A stretch of 64,000 nt of DNA from positions 22,363,128 to 22,427,127 of the forward strand of contig OZ037767.1 in NCBI GenBank assembly GCA_964035545.1, in the 5' to 3' direction. Position numbers and translations under genes: made by a program. Numbering within the stretch: position 1 is the first letter of the stretch; each line of letters begins with the position of its first letter. The notes below the pieces were generated by a model. That model did not search any database and was not told the origin of the DNA. It saw nothing but the letters and a program-made list of their open reading frames with translations. Source of the DNA: Bugula neritina (lineage: Eukaryota; Bryozoa; Gymnolaemata; Cheilostomatida; Bugulidae). Positions 34,610 through 50,804 of the stretch are shown piece after piece.

Positions 34610-34870
34610 CATCTGAAAAAATCGCACAGGCAAAAATTGCACAGTAAAAGTGGCACAGGTAATAATGGTTCAAATAGAAAAGCAAGTAAAAATGGGACAC
34701 TGATATTGAATTTTCCCAAGCTCCAAACCTAAATCCCTTAAACCCCAACTCTAAACTCAAGCCCCCCATTTCAAGCCCCAAACCCTAATATTGAAAATGT
34801 GCCATTTTTATTTACTTTGCCATTTGTGCCCTTTTTACTATGCCATTATTACCTGTGCCATTTATATGAC
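34610..34870. repeat. Imperfect inverted repeat with a CCCTAA-like centre
   Basis: TGGCACAGGTAATAATGG (34651-34668) is the exact reverse complement of 34843-34860. Pairing continues imperfectly on both sides (AGTAAAAATGGGACA with TGTGCCATTTTTATTTACT). The centre (about 34720-34785) is C-rich with repeated CCAAACC/CCCTAA-like words. Confidence 0.7.
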
Positions 34871-35374
34871 TGTTTTATTACTGCATAAAAGAAGTGTGCT
34901 GATTATTCTTTAAATAACTCTCAATTTATTGAGTTATCTAGAATGAACTTTACCTGACATGATACTATCTTTATATTATTATGGTAATAATAAAGTGTCT
35001 CATCATTCACGATAAATAGGCAAGTAACTCTCAAATAGCTTCCTGAATATTCAAAACCCATTTCTTCTATTACTAACTTCAAGACACCAAGCATTCATCA
35101 AAGCAAGCTGTGGGATAGTTTGCTGTGACATTTCTTTCTCGGCTGCTATAATAAATTAAAGCCTGCATATTTAAGGCAAGGCCCAAATTCTGACACCATA
35201 AATGATATCATGTCACAAAGACAAGGCATATGTCAACTGAAGGGATAGCTTGAGATCTGAAAATAATGTTGTAAGTAAGAGCTGAATACTATAAGATACC
35301 CAAAAACCTCATTACTTAGTAGACAAACATGTACAATAGAGTGCTATAGCTACTACAATTTTTATGCAGGTTGC

Positions 35375-35780
35375 GTGTATGTACTCATGTGTATTGTGTA
35401 TGTACTCATGTGTATTGTGTATGTACTCATGTGTATTGTGTATGTACTCATGTGTATTGTGTATGTACTCATGTGTATTGTGTATGTACTCATGTGTATT
35501 GTGTATGTACTCATGTGTATTGTGTATGTACTCATGAGTATTGTGTATGTACTCATGTGTATTGTGTATGTACTCATGTGTATTGTGTATGTACTCATGT
35601 GTATTGTGTATGTACTCATGTGTATTGTGTATGTACTCATGTGTATTGTGTATGTACTCATGTGTATTGTGTATGTACTCATGTTTATTGTGTATGTACT
35701 CATGTGTATTGTGTATGTACTCATGTTTATTGTGTATGTACTCATGTGCATTATGTATGTACTCATGTTTATTGTGTATT
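35375..35780. repeat. 21-bp minisatellite, about 19 copies
   Basis: Unit TATGTACTCATGTGTATTGTG. Because the unit is a multiple of three and lacks stops in several frames, long open frames appear on both strands. They are not genes. Confidence 0.97.
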
Positions 35781-35904
35781 GACCTCAGGCGTTTAAACTG
35801 CCATACCAAGACTGTGCAGGTACTTGTTTCCCAGTTTCTCTTTGTTAATAGTGCAGCTTTAGTTCCTAATGGTTATCAGCTTTATAGTGACTGCAGTAAC
35901 TTGT

Positions 35905-36102
35905 TTTGCTAATTCCGCAAGGCTGCTTGGCCTTGAAGTGAGCCTGAAGAAAACTACAACCCAGCGTTCTCATCCGGCCTCAGCTGAACTAGATCACTAA
36001 CCAAATTTCTCTATCGACAACACAAGGCTAAATTCAGTTTATTGCTTTAAATATCTTAGAAGCATAAGTTTTTCTAATGCCCAGACAAAAAGAGATCTAT
36101 AG
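35905..36102 (+). pseudogene. Decayed LINE reverse-transcriptase fragment
   Basis: The plus frame reads FANSARLLGLEVSLKKTTTQ, then one stop, then NFSIDNTRLNSVYCFKYLRS and ISFSNAQTKRDL before another stop. This order (A-LFGLEVSLKKT, then I-G--L--V--FKYLGS-IS) matches the thumb-side part of reverse transcriptase in many invertebrate endonuclease-RT LINEs. It is unrelated to the intact LINE at 10-12.7 kb in orientation and sequence. Confidence 0.65.
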
Positions 36103-39100
36103 ATAATACTAGACTTATAGCTGCCTGTGCCTGAAATAATATTCAAAAATATGGGTAAAGTACCTTTAGATAGCTCTTTTTTAATTGCGCCACTTGGTAG
36201 GCAGTTCTATCTATAACAATGTGTTGGGATTTATTTCAAAACAGAAAATTACTGCTGTTAAAAAACAATAAAAAGGAAAAATCCAACACAGACTCATCAC
36301 GTCAAAGTATTGAATGTCGCTGTATGCACTTATCCTGCAATGGATTAATCATAACTGATTATAAAAACTGGTGTGCACTTTTGTTTTTAATTTACTTTTT
36401 ATTCAATATGTGTGCATATTTTGTTTATGCAACTTGTTTTCTCTTTTTTTCTGGTGTAGATCTTAAATGTACGTTTTCAAATTTATTTTTGGTCGCAAAG
36501 TTTTGCCTTTTGTTTTCATGCCGTGTGGGTGTGCACATGTGTGTGCTCATGTGTGTGCACATGTGTGCATGTATGCATGTAGCATTTTAGGAGCTCTTTT
36601 TCATAATTGATATTCACATATACTTTCCAGTGATTTTAGTGATAAAATTGTAACTCATTTGCTTGTAAATTTCATTGATATTTTCTAGGTACTACCTCAC
36701 TATATATAATGATATCTAATTAGGTATTATTGCTATTTATAAAATTTGGTAGAAACCCACCAAAAATAAATGTCTTTGCACTGGTATGCAATTAAATAAT
36801 TGTAAAAATGTTATTATTTTAATTCAAGATAATTGCATACTTAAGCCAAACTTTCGAAGCTCTATATTTTTTATTAGTTCTAAAAAACAAGCTTATGGTG
36901 AACATTGACAAAGACACATTGAGATCTGTACATTCCACAAGAACAATGGAGCCAATAAAAACATTTAAACAAAATAAAATGCAATCGTTTTTAGCTCCAA
37001 CACTAGCTGAATGTGTCTTCTTTTTGATCAAAAAGCTAGCATTTCACTTTGCGATAAATGATTTGTCTAATAACTTTTATTCTATTAATAAGTTGCAAGA
37101 AAATCTATGAAAACAGATTATGAGACATCAATAACTGCTAAATACTTCCACATTATATCAAATCAAACTGTGTGCCTCAAAACCTGTGATATTTTTCAAA
37201 TGTCAAGACATTTATGGCACTAACTTAAACCTATAAACTAAATTTAAGAAACATCAATTTCTTTTCAGCTAAAACCCAAGCTACACTTTATTTTTATAGA
37301 GCTCAAAAATCTAACATCCAAAAATAGCAAGTAATTACAACTGTCTCACATCTTGAAATCCTAGATCTATGAAAATTATCCCTTTAATGTATTTGAAGAA
37401 TCTTTTCAAGAGTTGGGCTAAAAGGAAACAGAAATTGTATAAACAAGATTATTATAAAATTGATACCAAACTGAGTAAAGTTAACAAGTTCAATCATCAT
37501 GTGCAGGTCTTAAAAAATGCATACTAGGCTTATAGCTAGTTTAAAATTTTTAAAAGTGGAATATTACTTTCGTTCTTCTAGCATTAAGAAATCCACATTA
37601 TTACAGAGCTAAGTTTCACGTTTTGCAATACATTTAAATAAAATAATATCTGGTTTAATTCAGACACATTCAAATATTATATTAGATTTATATTGCCATA
37701 AGTTAAGGAAACATAATTTCAGTCAAGTATTTAGTTATTTTATATGCCATGGCAACTACTTCTCATTTACCTCAAACGTATGCCAAACTAAGTTTAATAA
37801 AATATAGAATTCCATAATAACTGGCAGATTTATCGTAATTTGTAGTCAAATAAATTACAGTTTTTTTTTCAAATTAAAACAGGTGGGAAATTTTAGTAGC
37901 ATAAACACAATTTTTAAATGTGCAAAAAAACCTAATTTTAATATATTTTGTGAATAATATGATGGAATATGACTGAATCATTGACATTAGCAATCAATTC
38001 TATGCGAAACTAAATGATATACTGTATTTCTCTTTTTCCTAATCTATACATGATCAGTGGTAAGGTGAAATGGTAAACAGATTTATAGTTGTAAAATAAC
38101 ATGCTTTAGATTTCTTGTTTCTATTTGAAATGTGAGAATACAGTGCTATGTGAAAATCATGTTCTAATCATTATTAGAAGATATTTTAAATTAATATACG
38201 TATACATAAATTATTCATGAATGCAGTTTATTAACAAACTTCAACATTTTGGTAATTTTGCAAATTTTGCAAATATTTTAGCTATACCACAAAGAAGAAT
38301 AAAAAAAGGTTAGTTGAAAAGTGAACTTTATTTACTTGCAGCATTATTTCAGTATCATTGAATTCTTAAAACTGCTATTTTAGGTAAAAAGGTAAAAATA
38401 AAAATATTTGTCACACCTATATATTATGTAAAAATCCTGTTTTCTAAACCCATTTTACACTATTAATTATTGAATAAATAAATTATCTAATATATTGAAT
38501 CTAGCAACAGTATTTAGAAAGAGCTTCAGCTATTTGAAATAACTCACAGCAGACAGATATAGTTTGGGACTGGCAAGTAACGCAGGTTTCTATATTACTC
38601 ATTGTCTACCTGCTCTTTCACAGCTTTTCATTTAATGTGTTTCATTTACCACATCAAGAGGAAATGTCATAAATGTAGCTGGTGTTATGTGAGTTTATGA
38701 GGGTACTTATTTATTTTAAACTTATGATCTTGGTATATGAAAATCTGTTATAAACAGGGAAATTAAGATTCTCTAACCTTCCTTAATTGTGATACTATAA
38801 TAAAACTTAAATTCAATAACTCAATTACTTTAATGCTATTATTCTCACTATATAGTATGTGATCATACATATTACATTACCTAATTTAAAAGTTATAGCA
38901 TTTATGGTTAATATTATAATACTCAAACTATACTTTCAAGAATACGTGCTATAATGTTTACACATAAATGCTTATCATAACAATTACTAAGTTTTCGATA
39001 AATGATGTTTTAAGAGCTTGTTGTTGCTGGCCAATTACCGGCACTATTGATGCAATCAGACAGAAGTTGAAATTTCTAGATGGTAATTAGTGATATATAA

Positions 39101-41512
39101 TATGCCACAATAATATTATTCTTGATTGATTCTTTATATATATACAAGGGGAGCTTTGCACTTCAGAGCACAAAAGAATGATATAAATAATAACTAGACA
39201 GTTTTATCGAATGCAAACAAAGCAGAGCATAATATATATTTACTATAAATGCCAGCTAGATACAATCATATCACCAATAAACTTTAACTCTGTACAAATA
39301 ATGTAAGTTTTGTGATGAATAAGGTTATAATTTTTAACCTAAAGATATGTTAAAAAAAGTTTGGCTTCATGACGGAATCCAGTTGGTTAATTTTGGCTTG
39401 TCTACATATATTTAGATTTGTTTATAGTCAACATTACAATCTCATGGCAGCTTTTAAGTCTCAGAATTGCTGTATAGATTTCTTCGATTTTGCCTTCATA
39501 TAATAAACAAATTAAATAAGGTTTTGCAAATCAATTTATATTAACTACTAAGAATTTTACATAACTTTTAAATAGTCAAACCTTATAGTTATTATTTGAG
39601 CTAAATACAGTTGCTTTAAAAAGTTTTGTTTTGTCAAATTGAAATGTGTATCGTATCTAGCCAACACAGAGTTTTGGCTTTAGGGTCAAATTCCAATCCT
39701 AAATATACTTTAAAAACATTTTCTTATTCATAAGAAAAGTTATATTATTGACAACGGCAGTATTTCATCTGCTGCTGCAAAATTTTAAATCAGCCTATTT
39801 CTCTCTCCTGTGGTTAATAGATTCTGAGTGCAAAGTGTTTGAAGCCAATAAAAAGGCTCTTTTCAAAGCAGCAGTCTAAGATTTGACACAACAGTTATTC
39901 ATACTTCACAGGGAGCATTAATCCAGGAGTGACTACAATAAATAACAATGCATAATGTTATATTATTCTCTTCGTTTCAATAGTATCTGCTGTTCCCATA
40001 AATTACAGCAAATATGCACCGGCTGTCTCTTTCAGCACAGGATATGCCAATTATAGAAAAGTTAAAATAAGTTCATACGAAGCATGAAACATCCACCAAG
40101 TTCTTTAAGAGTGTCCCCATTTCTCACTTTAAATAGTCTGTAAACTGTGCATTTTAGCTTCAAAGAATGCTTCTTAGATTTCGATAAGATCATTACCGAA
40201 ATCAGTTGATTTATGTTTGCTGTTTGAAAATGTTGAACTATATAAGTAAAGAAGCAGCAAAAATGATTCCTGTGTGGTTATTCATCTGCAAAAGGTTGCT
40301 GCGAGATAAGCTAAGTATAATAAGTAAGTTGTCTATATTTATTTATTTTTATTTTCATTGTAGAAAGGTTCGTCCTTATACATATCTAATAAAAATTATG
40401 TTTGTGGGTGCTATTCATTGAAGCATTATTATTTTGAAAAAACCCATAACCGCCAGTGTCACCATATAAAGATTTTTAGGAACAGTTTTTAGTGAAGCAT
40501 GCAGTAATAAAAAATTAGAAATAGAGTACACATGGTGCTTACTCTCCCTCCAATTTGGAAGTGATCTAGAGAATATTTGCTAAATGTGCTTATGACAAAA
40601 ACAAACTTTGTGGTATTGACATCAGATTCTTCTACGGCAATATTGTAAAGAAAGCCATTTTTTAGCAGAGGAAGTACATTTTTTATAATTGTTTATGCAA
40701 GATCAGTTAGTAATTATATAGCACTTATAGCTTATTGATATATGAACAAAGCTAAAAATTTAACTATTATCCTTAAATGCATCATCACAATTGTGGTCAG
40801 CATTGTATTCATTGTACCTGATGGAAACTGCGCATAGATACATTTATTATATTATTGTCTTACATGCAATACTTTTACAGCAGACATGTTTTTTTTTTAA
40901 AAAAGTGATAAGCAGCATTAAAGGAAATTTATAGTTTCTATTCTATATTGTCAAATATAAAGTAACGTTGTTATCCAAAAATTATAATAATTTAAACCAA
41001 ATATGCAAATTATATTAAAAACGCAGGTTAGCAATGACTGACAGAGTTCAGGGTTAGCTTGAACAATTTTCGGTTATAAAAATAATTTTCTTTAATCTTG
41101 CATTTCATAGAAATAAATTAGTCGTTTGAGCTATAAATTTAATAAAAAGTTTTAAACAGAAAAGCTCTAGGTTTGCTGTTTAATAATTATCTGGTTTAAT
41201 TCAGTACAAGTAGTAGTAACACTAACGCTGTTAATTATTGCTACCTTTCAAAAGCACTGAGTAGCGATCTTTACCAGAGTATGAGTAAATACTAGTGGCA
41301 TTACAGTGTAAAGCTACTGTGGAAGGACAACTCCAAAGCATTTTGTTTGTTGGCAACTTTAAATATTTACAATTTTATTTAAAATGACTTTATGACCATT
41401 TTTGCTAGAACTATATATGATAAAAGCACCAAATTGATAAAAGTAATTAATATATTAGTTTAAAACCATCAGATAAGTTCTACATTTATGTACATACAAG
41501 TGCTGTTGGCTT

Positions 41513-41520
41513 TATAAAAA
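41513..41520 (+). promoter_or_regulatory. TATA box of gene D
   Basis: TATAAAAA 37 bases before the ATG at 41557. If used, the 5' UTR would be only about a dozen bases. A 5' UTR intron ending at the nearby TGTGTGTAG is an alternative. Confidence 0.45.
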
Positions 41521-41556
41521 GTCATGATATTATTTGTGTGTAGAAAAAGAATAAAA

Positions 41557-44091
41557 ATGAGGTTTTCTCGAGCTATCCTGTGTAGCTGTCTAGTATTACT
41601 CTTGATTCTTTACTGCATTGAGAGTAAAAGTGGCGGATACAGAAGAGGCAGAAAGGGGAGAAGCAGATATGGAATTTCAAGGTAAAAGCTTATATGGGGC
41701 TTAATTATTTATTTGAGTCTGATTTATTTACATAATATAATAACATAAACCGTCAAACAAATATTATTTTGCCTTCTATTACAAACAAAAATTAAAAAAT
41801 CAGCCATGGTATACTGGTTAGATTCTGATCTAGTATGACATAGGTCATAGGGTTGAGTGTTGGTCATTGGTGATATTAAGAAATTAGTAATCAATGCTAG
41901 CTATCCTTTTGGAGAAGCCATCAAACTATTTTTCCAGCATGGTAAAGGCACAAATTTCAGCTCACTTCAAAACCCTCGTCATGAGGGTTTCCCACGAAGA
42001 TGGAGACTTTAAATCAAAGTGAAATTTTCAATTACTGAAACTCTTAGTAAAAGTTTGTTAGCATACTTTAGTGTAAGAGTTACAACATTGAGCTATGATG
42101 AAAGGAATTTGATCTAAAATGATATACCAATGATAGCCTATAAAGGCATTGAAATTTTTCATTAGCAAAAACAGCTTTAAGGAACACAACTCCCCCTCCC
42201 CCAGGCCCAACCCCCATTAAATTTATAGAGTGTCAAAATTACACAACTATATATTATATACTGAGAATAATCAATATTATGAATCATTTGGTAATGAGTC
42301 ATGTTAAGATTTTAAAGAGTTTTTCAATCTTTATTATTATATATAACTCAAGTTCTGATAACTTTTAAGAATAGGGTGTGTCATGTATATAATACTATTT
42401 ACCTACATGTATACCTACATGCATATTATATTTACATGTATGCCTACATACACTATGTATAACAACACGTACCAATTTCAAAATCACCTGTATAATAGTG
42501 CACTTATTGTTCAGTGTTCTTAAACATACCAAGAGTTTTAATTACCTTCTCATTTCTTTGAGCTGTCTGTAACCAGAAAAAGTTTTTTTATAAAACGTTT
42601 ATGCAGAAATCATACTTGATGAATATTATAAGGATTTTTATAACTTGCTATTTTTAGTTATTTTGTATATTTAAATAAACTATGATCAAGTTCAAATAGA
42701 AAACAATTAGAATTATCTTAGGCCACGTATAATAATTGATAATAATTTCTCCAACATATTTACAGTAGGCCTATAACTCAAAGCTTTTTACGGGATACTA
42801 TGCTTGCACTTTTAACAATACGTGCAATATTTTTCTTGAATAAACAAAGTTGTTGTTACTACGGTCAACCATGGTTTTTTAAATGTGTGATCTGTGCACA
42901 TAATTTTAGCTGAGTATCTTTTAGTAACTATACTACTGGCACAATTGGGGTGAAATAAATATTAACAAATTGCTAAAGCAGTACTAACATGATAATATAA
43001 ACTTACATTATCACATTTTATTAATATAAAAGTAAAATTACAAGTTTAAATATTCATGTTGGGCAACATACCCTGATATTATCTTAATATTATCAAAAAC
43101 ATGAAGCAAAACTTTTTATAGTAAAATTGAGAGTTATCTTTCCACAACACACACTAGCTTTATAAAAGTCTAGTGTTGTATAGCTAAATAACTTGAGTTA
43201 ATGATTTTTTTCGCAGAATGCTATAAAATTCTTTTCATTGTACGAGATATTTTTGTGCTGAACCAAATTTACAGAAACTTTGTTTTTATGATTTGTAGAC
43301 CAAAAGCTAATGGTGGTAGATATGTTGGCAGCCGTACACCCCACCCTTCTCCATCTAACGGCAGGTATTCTGTGCCACGTAGAAACAACAGAAGGGCACG
43401 TGGTTCACAGAGGAGAAACAGAAATAGAAACATCATCAGAAGCAAAATACCAAAAGCTGAGTCAGCAGTTGAAAAAGTAAAAGTTGCTGCATTACCAGCT
43501 CAACCTAAAAGCTCCAGAAAACGTTCTGGGGGATTGTTGGGGCATTTCTTTAACCGATTCAATGTCAAGGATTTAGTAGATGCAATTGGATCACTTGAGA
43601 AATCTGGTAGTGGATCAAAAGACAAGTCTTCAGATAAGAGTAGGTCTCATGAAAAGATCTACTTTGATTATTATGACCCACACGGTTTTTATAGCCACAA
43701 CTCTTACGGATCTCACGCGTCTTATGAGTTCTCTCACCACCATTCCTACAGAGCAAGCAAATCATCTGAAAAATCATCTAAAAGTTCATCTAAGGGGTCA
43801 TCCAAGGGGTCATCCGAAGGGTCATCCAAGGGGTCATCTGAAGGGTCGTCTAAAGGGTCATCCGAGGGGTCATCTAAGGATTCGTCTTCATCTGGTCACA
43901 AGCATGTCTATTACCCTAAGAAACCTGTTCACCTGCCTTACTCTGTTATTGAGCCACATAAAACTCAGTCACTTTCACATTTGCCATTGGGTTATGGTGG
44001 ATATGATAATAGGTTTGTAACTCCTGGTTTTCCACCGAAATCATTTAATTCTAATTTTGGTTTGAGTAAAAGCATCTTTGTAAAACACTAG
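41557..44091 (+). CDS. Gene D: secreted basic Ser/Gly/Lys-rich repeat protein, two exons
   Basis: Exon 1 is 41557-41681 and exon 2 is 43299-44091, joined in phase 2 (AG plus A gives Arg), for 305 residues. Exon 1 is too short to appear as a long open frame. It encodes the signal peptide MRFSRAILCSCLVLLLILYC and a basic GYRRGRKGRSRYG segment. Exon 2 continues with an Arg/Asn-rich basic stretch, then GGLLGHFFNRFNVKDLVDAI, a Tyr/His-rich part (YFDYYDPHGFYSHNSYGSH) and an SSKG/SSEG tetrapeptide block. It ends in a Tyr/Pro-containing tail, FVKH and TAG. No known enzyme domain is seen. It looks like an extracellular structural or matrix protein, possibly phosphorylated or cation-binding through the Ser/Glu/Lys block (inference). 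It shares layout and the FFNR motif with gene G. Confidence 0.82.
41803..42013 (+). repeat. tRNA-derived SINE, diverged copy in the intron of gene D
   Basis: Head CATGGTATACTGGTTAGATT and GTCATAGGGTTGAGTGTTGG, then CATTGGTGATATTAAG, and a tail with GAGGGTTTCCCACGAAGATG. Same block order as the other copies, more diverged, plus orientation. Confidence 0.6.
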
Positions 44092-44499
44092 GCTAAAGTA
44101 TAGTACTGTAGTGAAAATCCTGTCGTTGTTTAGCATACAAACACTAAGTTATCATATAATAGTTTTTATTAACAATTATGGTTAGTTAACTTTAATTAAA
44201 CAATTAATTGCAACGTTTTATTCTGTTGGAATTTTATTCATTTTAAAATACCTTTTGATTATTGCTGTTGATAATGTTTTTTATTCATTATTAAATGTTA
44301 TTGTTGTTATATGTCATTTTCATATTAATTTGCATATGCCAAAATAATACTTGTAACCCATTCTCAACTGTTACCACAACTGTTCATCAAATTGAATATA
44401 GATGCACTATAACTATTTGTAAAGGGTCAAAGAAATTGAAGGAATTTAGCTGTATGCTACTAATATACAATATAATTATATAAGAAACACTATTTACAT

Positions 44500-44505
44500 A
44501 ATAAA
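44500..44505 (+). terminator. Polyadenylation signal for gene D
   Basis: AATAAA about 410 bases after the TAG stop. It is the first exact hexamer I find downstream. Confidence 0.4.
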
Positions 44506-48794
<4,289 letters not shown>

Positions 48795-48801
48795 TATAAA
48801 A
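48795..48801 (+). promoter_or_regulatory. TATA box of gene E
   Basis: TATAAAA 60 bases before the ATG at 48855. It puts the start of transcription near 48825, downstream of the ATG at 48813, and so favours 48855 as the start codon. Confidence 0.6.
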
Positions 48802-48854
48802 CCTTAGGATAGGTGAGTCAGGTTCTTACTGGATCCAGAACAGCCGTTGCAAAC

Positions 48855-50625
48855 ATGTTGCTCTTCAAAGCTCAGCTGATAATGGCATGCTGTTTAGTCA
48901 GCGTAACTTCCAAATACCTTTCTAGAACTAAAAGAAGTTTTGACAGCAATTTGGGCGATGAGTTCTTTAAAGTAGGATTCGCGAATGGTGATGACATGTT
49001 TATAGATGCATTTGGTGAAAGTAATTTTCCAAGGTAACTGGGTACATTCTCTATCTATCTATACATGCTAAACAGAACAAGTGGTTGTAACTTTTAAATG
49101 CAAGACTTTTAGATTACGATCAACAGTTATAGAATATAATAATTTTATTAACATACCATTTGTCAAAGAACTGATTGATATTATAATTGACATATGAATT
49201 TGTATTTGAAGCTTGTCTTATAAAATAATTAGAAAAGGTTTGCTGAAATCTAATTGTAAACAAAAGATGCAAAATGATTGATTGGAATATGTCTTTAGCG
49301 TGTCACTAACCCTTTTTGCAGGTTGCTAAATGATCAATATAATTTGTGCTTTAAAAATCAGTTACAGTTCTGGGTTTGGATTTGCTAACAATGTGAAGGC
49401 TACTACACCTGTCGCAGCAACAATGGCAGAGGTGACTGACTACGCCACCACGAGACGTCCTCAACGACCTGCTGCCGATTATGGTTCAGAAGGTGGTGCC
49501 AGGCAGCGAGCTACAAACCCTCCTGTTACAGTCTACGCAGATCCTACGGCATACCCAGAAATCAGAACAGAATATCAAAGAACAACAGTTGCTGCTCCCG
49601 GTGAAAACCAGTATCCCTCAGAAGGTGGTGCCAGGCAGCGAGCTACAAACCCTCCTGTTACAGTCTACGCAGATCCTACGGCATATCCAGAAATTAGAAC
49701 AGAGTATCAAAGAACAACAGTTGCTGTTCCCGGTGAAAACCAGTATGCACGTGTTACCTCAGCTATGACATGGGGTGACAATTACAAAGCTCCAGCTAAC
49801 CACCAAGGAAACACTCACAGACCAGTAGCTGGACCATCATACAAGCAGCCATCTGCAAGACCAGCAACTAACTACGACAACAACCGTTATGTACAACCAC
49901 ATCAATCTAGAGGTACTCGACCGCCAGGTGTCAAACCCAACTTTCGACCACCACATGTGCAGCCACGATTTAGGCCAGCAGGAGTTGAACCAAACTACCG
50001 ACCAACTTCTGCAAGACCAGCCCCATACAATCCAGCCCCATATAACCCAGCCCCATCTAGACCAGCCCCATATAACCCAGCCCCATCTAGACCAGCTCCA
50101 TCTAGACCAGCCCCATATAACCCAGCCCCATCTAGACCAGCCCCATATAACCCAGCCCCATCTAGACCAGCCCCATACAATCCAGCCCCATCTAGACCAG
50201 CCCCATCTAGACCAGCCCCATATAACCCAGCCCCATCTAGACCAGCCCCATACAATCCAGGTTCAGCAAGACCAGCCCCATACAACCCAGCTCCATCTAA
50301 ACCAGACCCATACAACCCAGCTCCATCTAGACCAGCCCCATACAACCCAGCTCCATCTAGACCAGCCCCATACAACCCAGCCCCATCTAGACCAGCTCCT
50401 GTTCAACCAAGACCAGCTCCTGTTCAACCAAAACCTGCTCCTGTACCCGTACCACGTGTACCAGCTCCTGTACCAGTGCCACGTGTACCTGCTCCTGCAC
50501 CTGTACCACGTGTACCAGCTCCTGTACCTGCTCCTTCTCCAGATTCAGATTTTACGTCATCAACTTCTTCCTCCACCACATGGCCAACTAGTAGTAGCAG
50601 TTCCACAACAACAGAAAGTAGCTAG
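48855..50625 (+). CDS. Gene E: secreted Pro/Tyr-rich decapeptide-repeat protein, two exons
   Basis: Exon 1 is 48855-49033 and exon 2 is 49368-50625, phase 2, about 478 residues. A second AG, giving a start at 49362, is also in frame and would add two residues. The pyrimidine-rich AG at 49320 would shift the frame into a stop. Exon 1 has a signal peptide (MLLFKAQLIMACCLVSVTS) and a furin-like SRTKR site, so the mature chain may start at SFDSN. Exon 2 has two nearly identical 44-residue repeats (SEGGARQRATNPPVTVYADP...; DNA 49486-49617 and 49618-49749). It continues with a Pro/Asn/Tyr linker, many copies of RPAPYNPAPS (50022-50400), PVPRVPAP repeats and a Ser/Thr tail. It has no enzyme domain. 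The Tyr-bearing proline decapeptides recall adhesive or matrix proteins in which Tyr is oxidised (inference). Long open frames in the other phases over the repeat are shadows. Confidence 0.85.
49486..49749 (+). repeat. 132-bp in-frame tandem duplication within gene E
   Basis: Two 132-base units differ at very few positions, encoding AAPGENQYP and AVPGENQYA at their ends. The near identity at silent sites indicates a recent duplication or gene conversion. Confidence 0.9.
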
Positions 50626-50798
50626 ACAATATTCAACTCGAGTACTTGAAGTGAAGCAGATGCTCTTACATTTATTATCAAATTGCTTGGGTGCTGACTA
50701 CTTCTTATCAATATATATATTCACTGAATGATATTAATTTATCACCATCATTTTTTATTTAATTATTTTTCTCAAGGCAAATTTGTTGTGTAAATGGC

Positions 50799-50804
50799 AA
50801 TAAA
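50799..50804 (+). terminator. Polyadenylation signal of gene E
   Basis: AATAAA about 175 bases after the TAG stop, followed by a T/G-containing stretch. Confidence 0.6.

Larger units (their letters stand above)
33390..41512. other. Divergent intergenic region between MCO gene C and gene D
   Basis: About 8 kb without a convincing gene. It contains an inverted repeat (34610-34870), a 21-bp minisatellite (35375-35780), a decayed reverse-transcriptase fragment (35905-36102) and a TG/CA-rich patch (36525-36580). From 36600 to 41500 I see only AT-rich sequence with short random open frames. Confidence 0.55.

Noticed and set aside
35312-35912. Several open frames of 120-165 codons on both strands (HTHEYIHN, VYVLMCI, MSTYTIH types)
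   Set aside because: All are readings of one 21-bp minisatellite; no signal peptide, splice or other coding context.
36219-36590. 123-codon frame with hydrophobic and Cys/His-rich ends
   Set aside because: No splice or family signal, and its end is a TG/CA repeat; probably chance.
43201-43298. N-terminal extension of gene D beginning MIFFAECYKI
   Set aside because: It lies in the intron and ends exactly at the TTTGTAG acceptor; exon 1 at 41557 supplies a proper signal peptide in phase. Kept only as a possible alternative promoter.
48813-48854. Upstream ATG of gene E (MSQVLTGSRTAVAN extension)
   Set aside because: It is only 12 bases after the TATA box, so upstream of the likely transcription start, and it would bury the signal peptide.
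49889-50731. 280-codon plus frame (QPHTIQPH repeats) and 126-codon minus frame (GAGLYGAGLD repeats)
   Set aside because: Shadows of the gene E decapeptide repeat in other frames; only the main frame has a signal peptide exon in phase.
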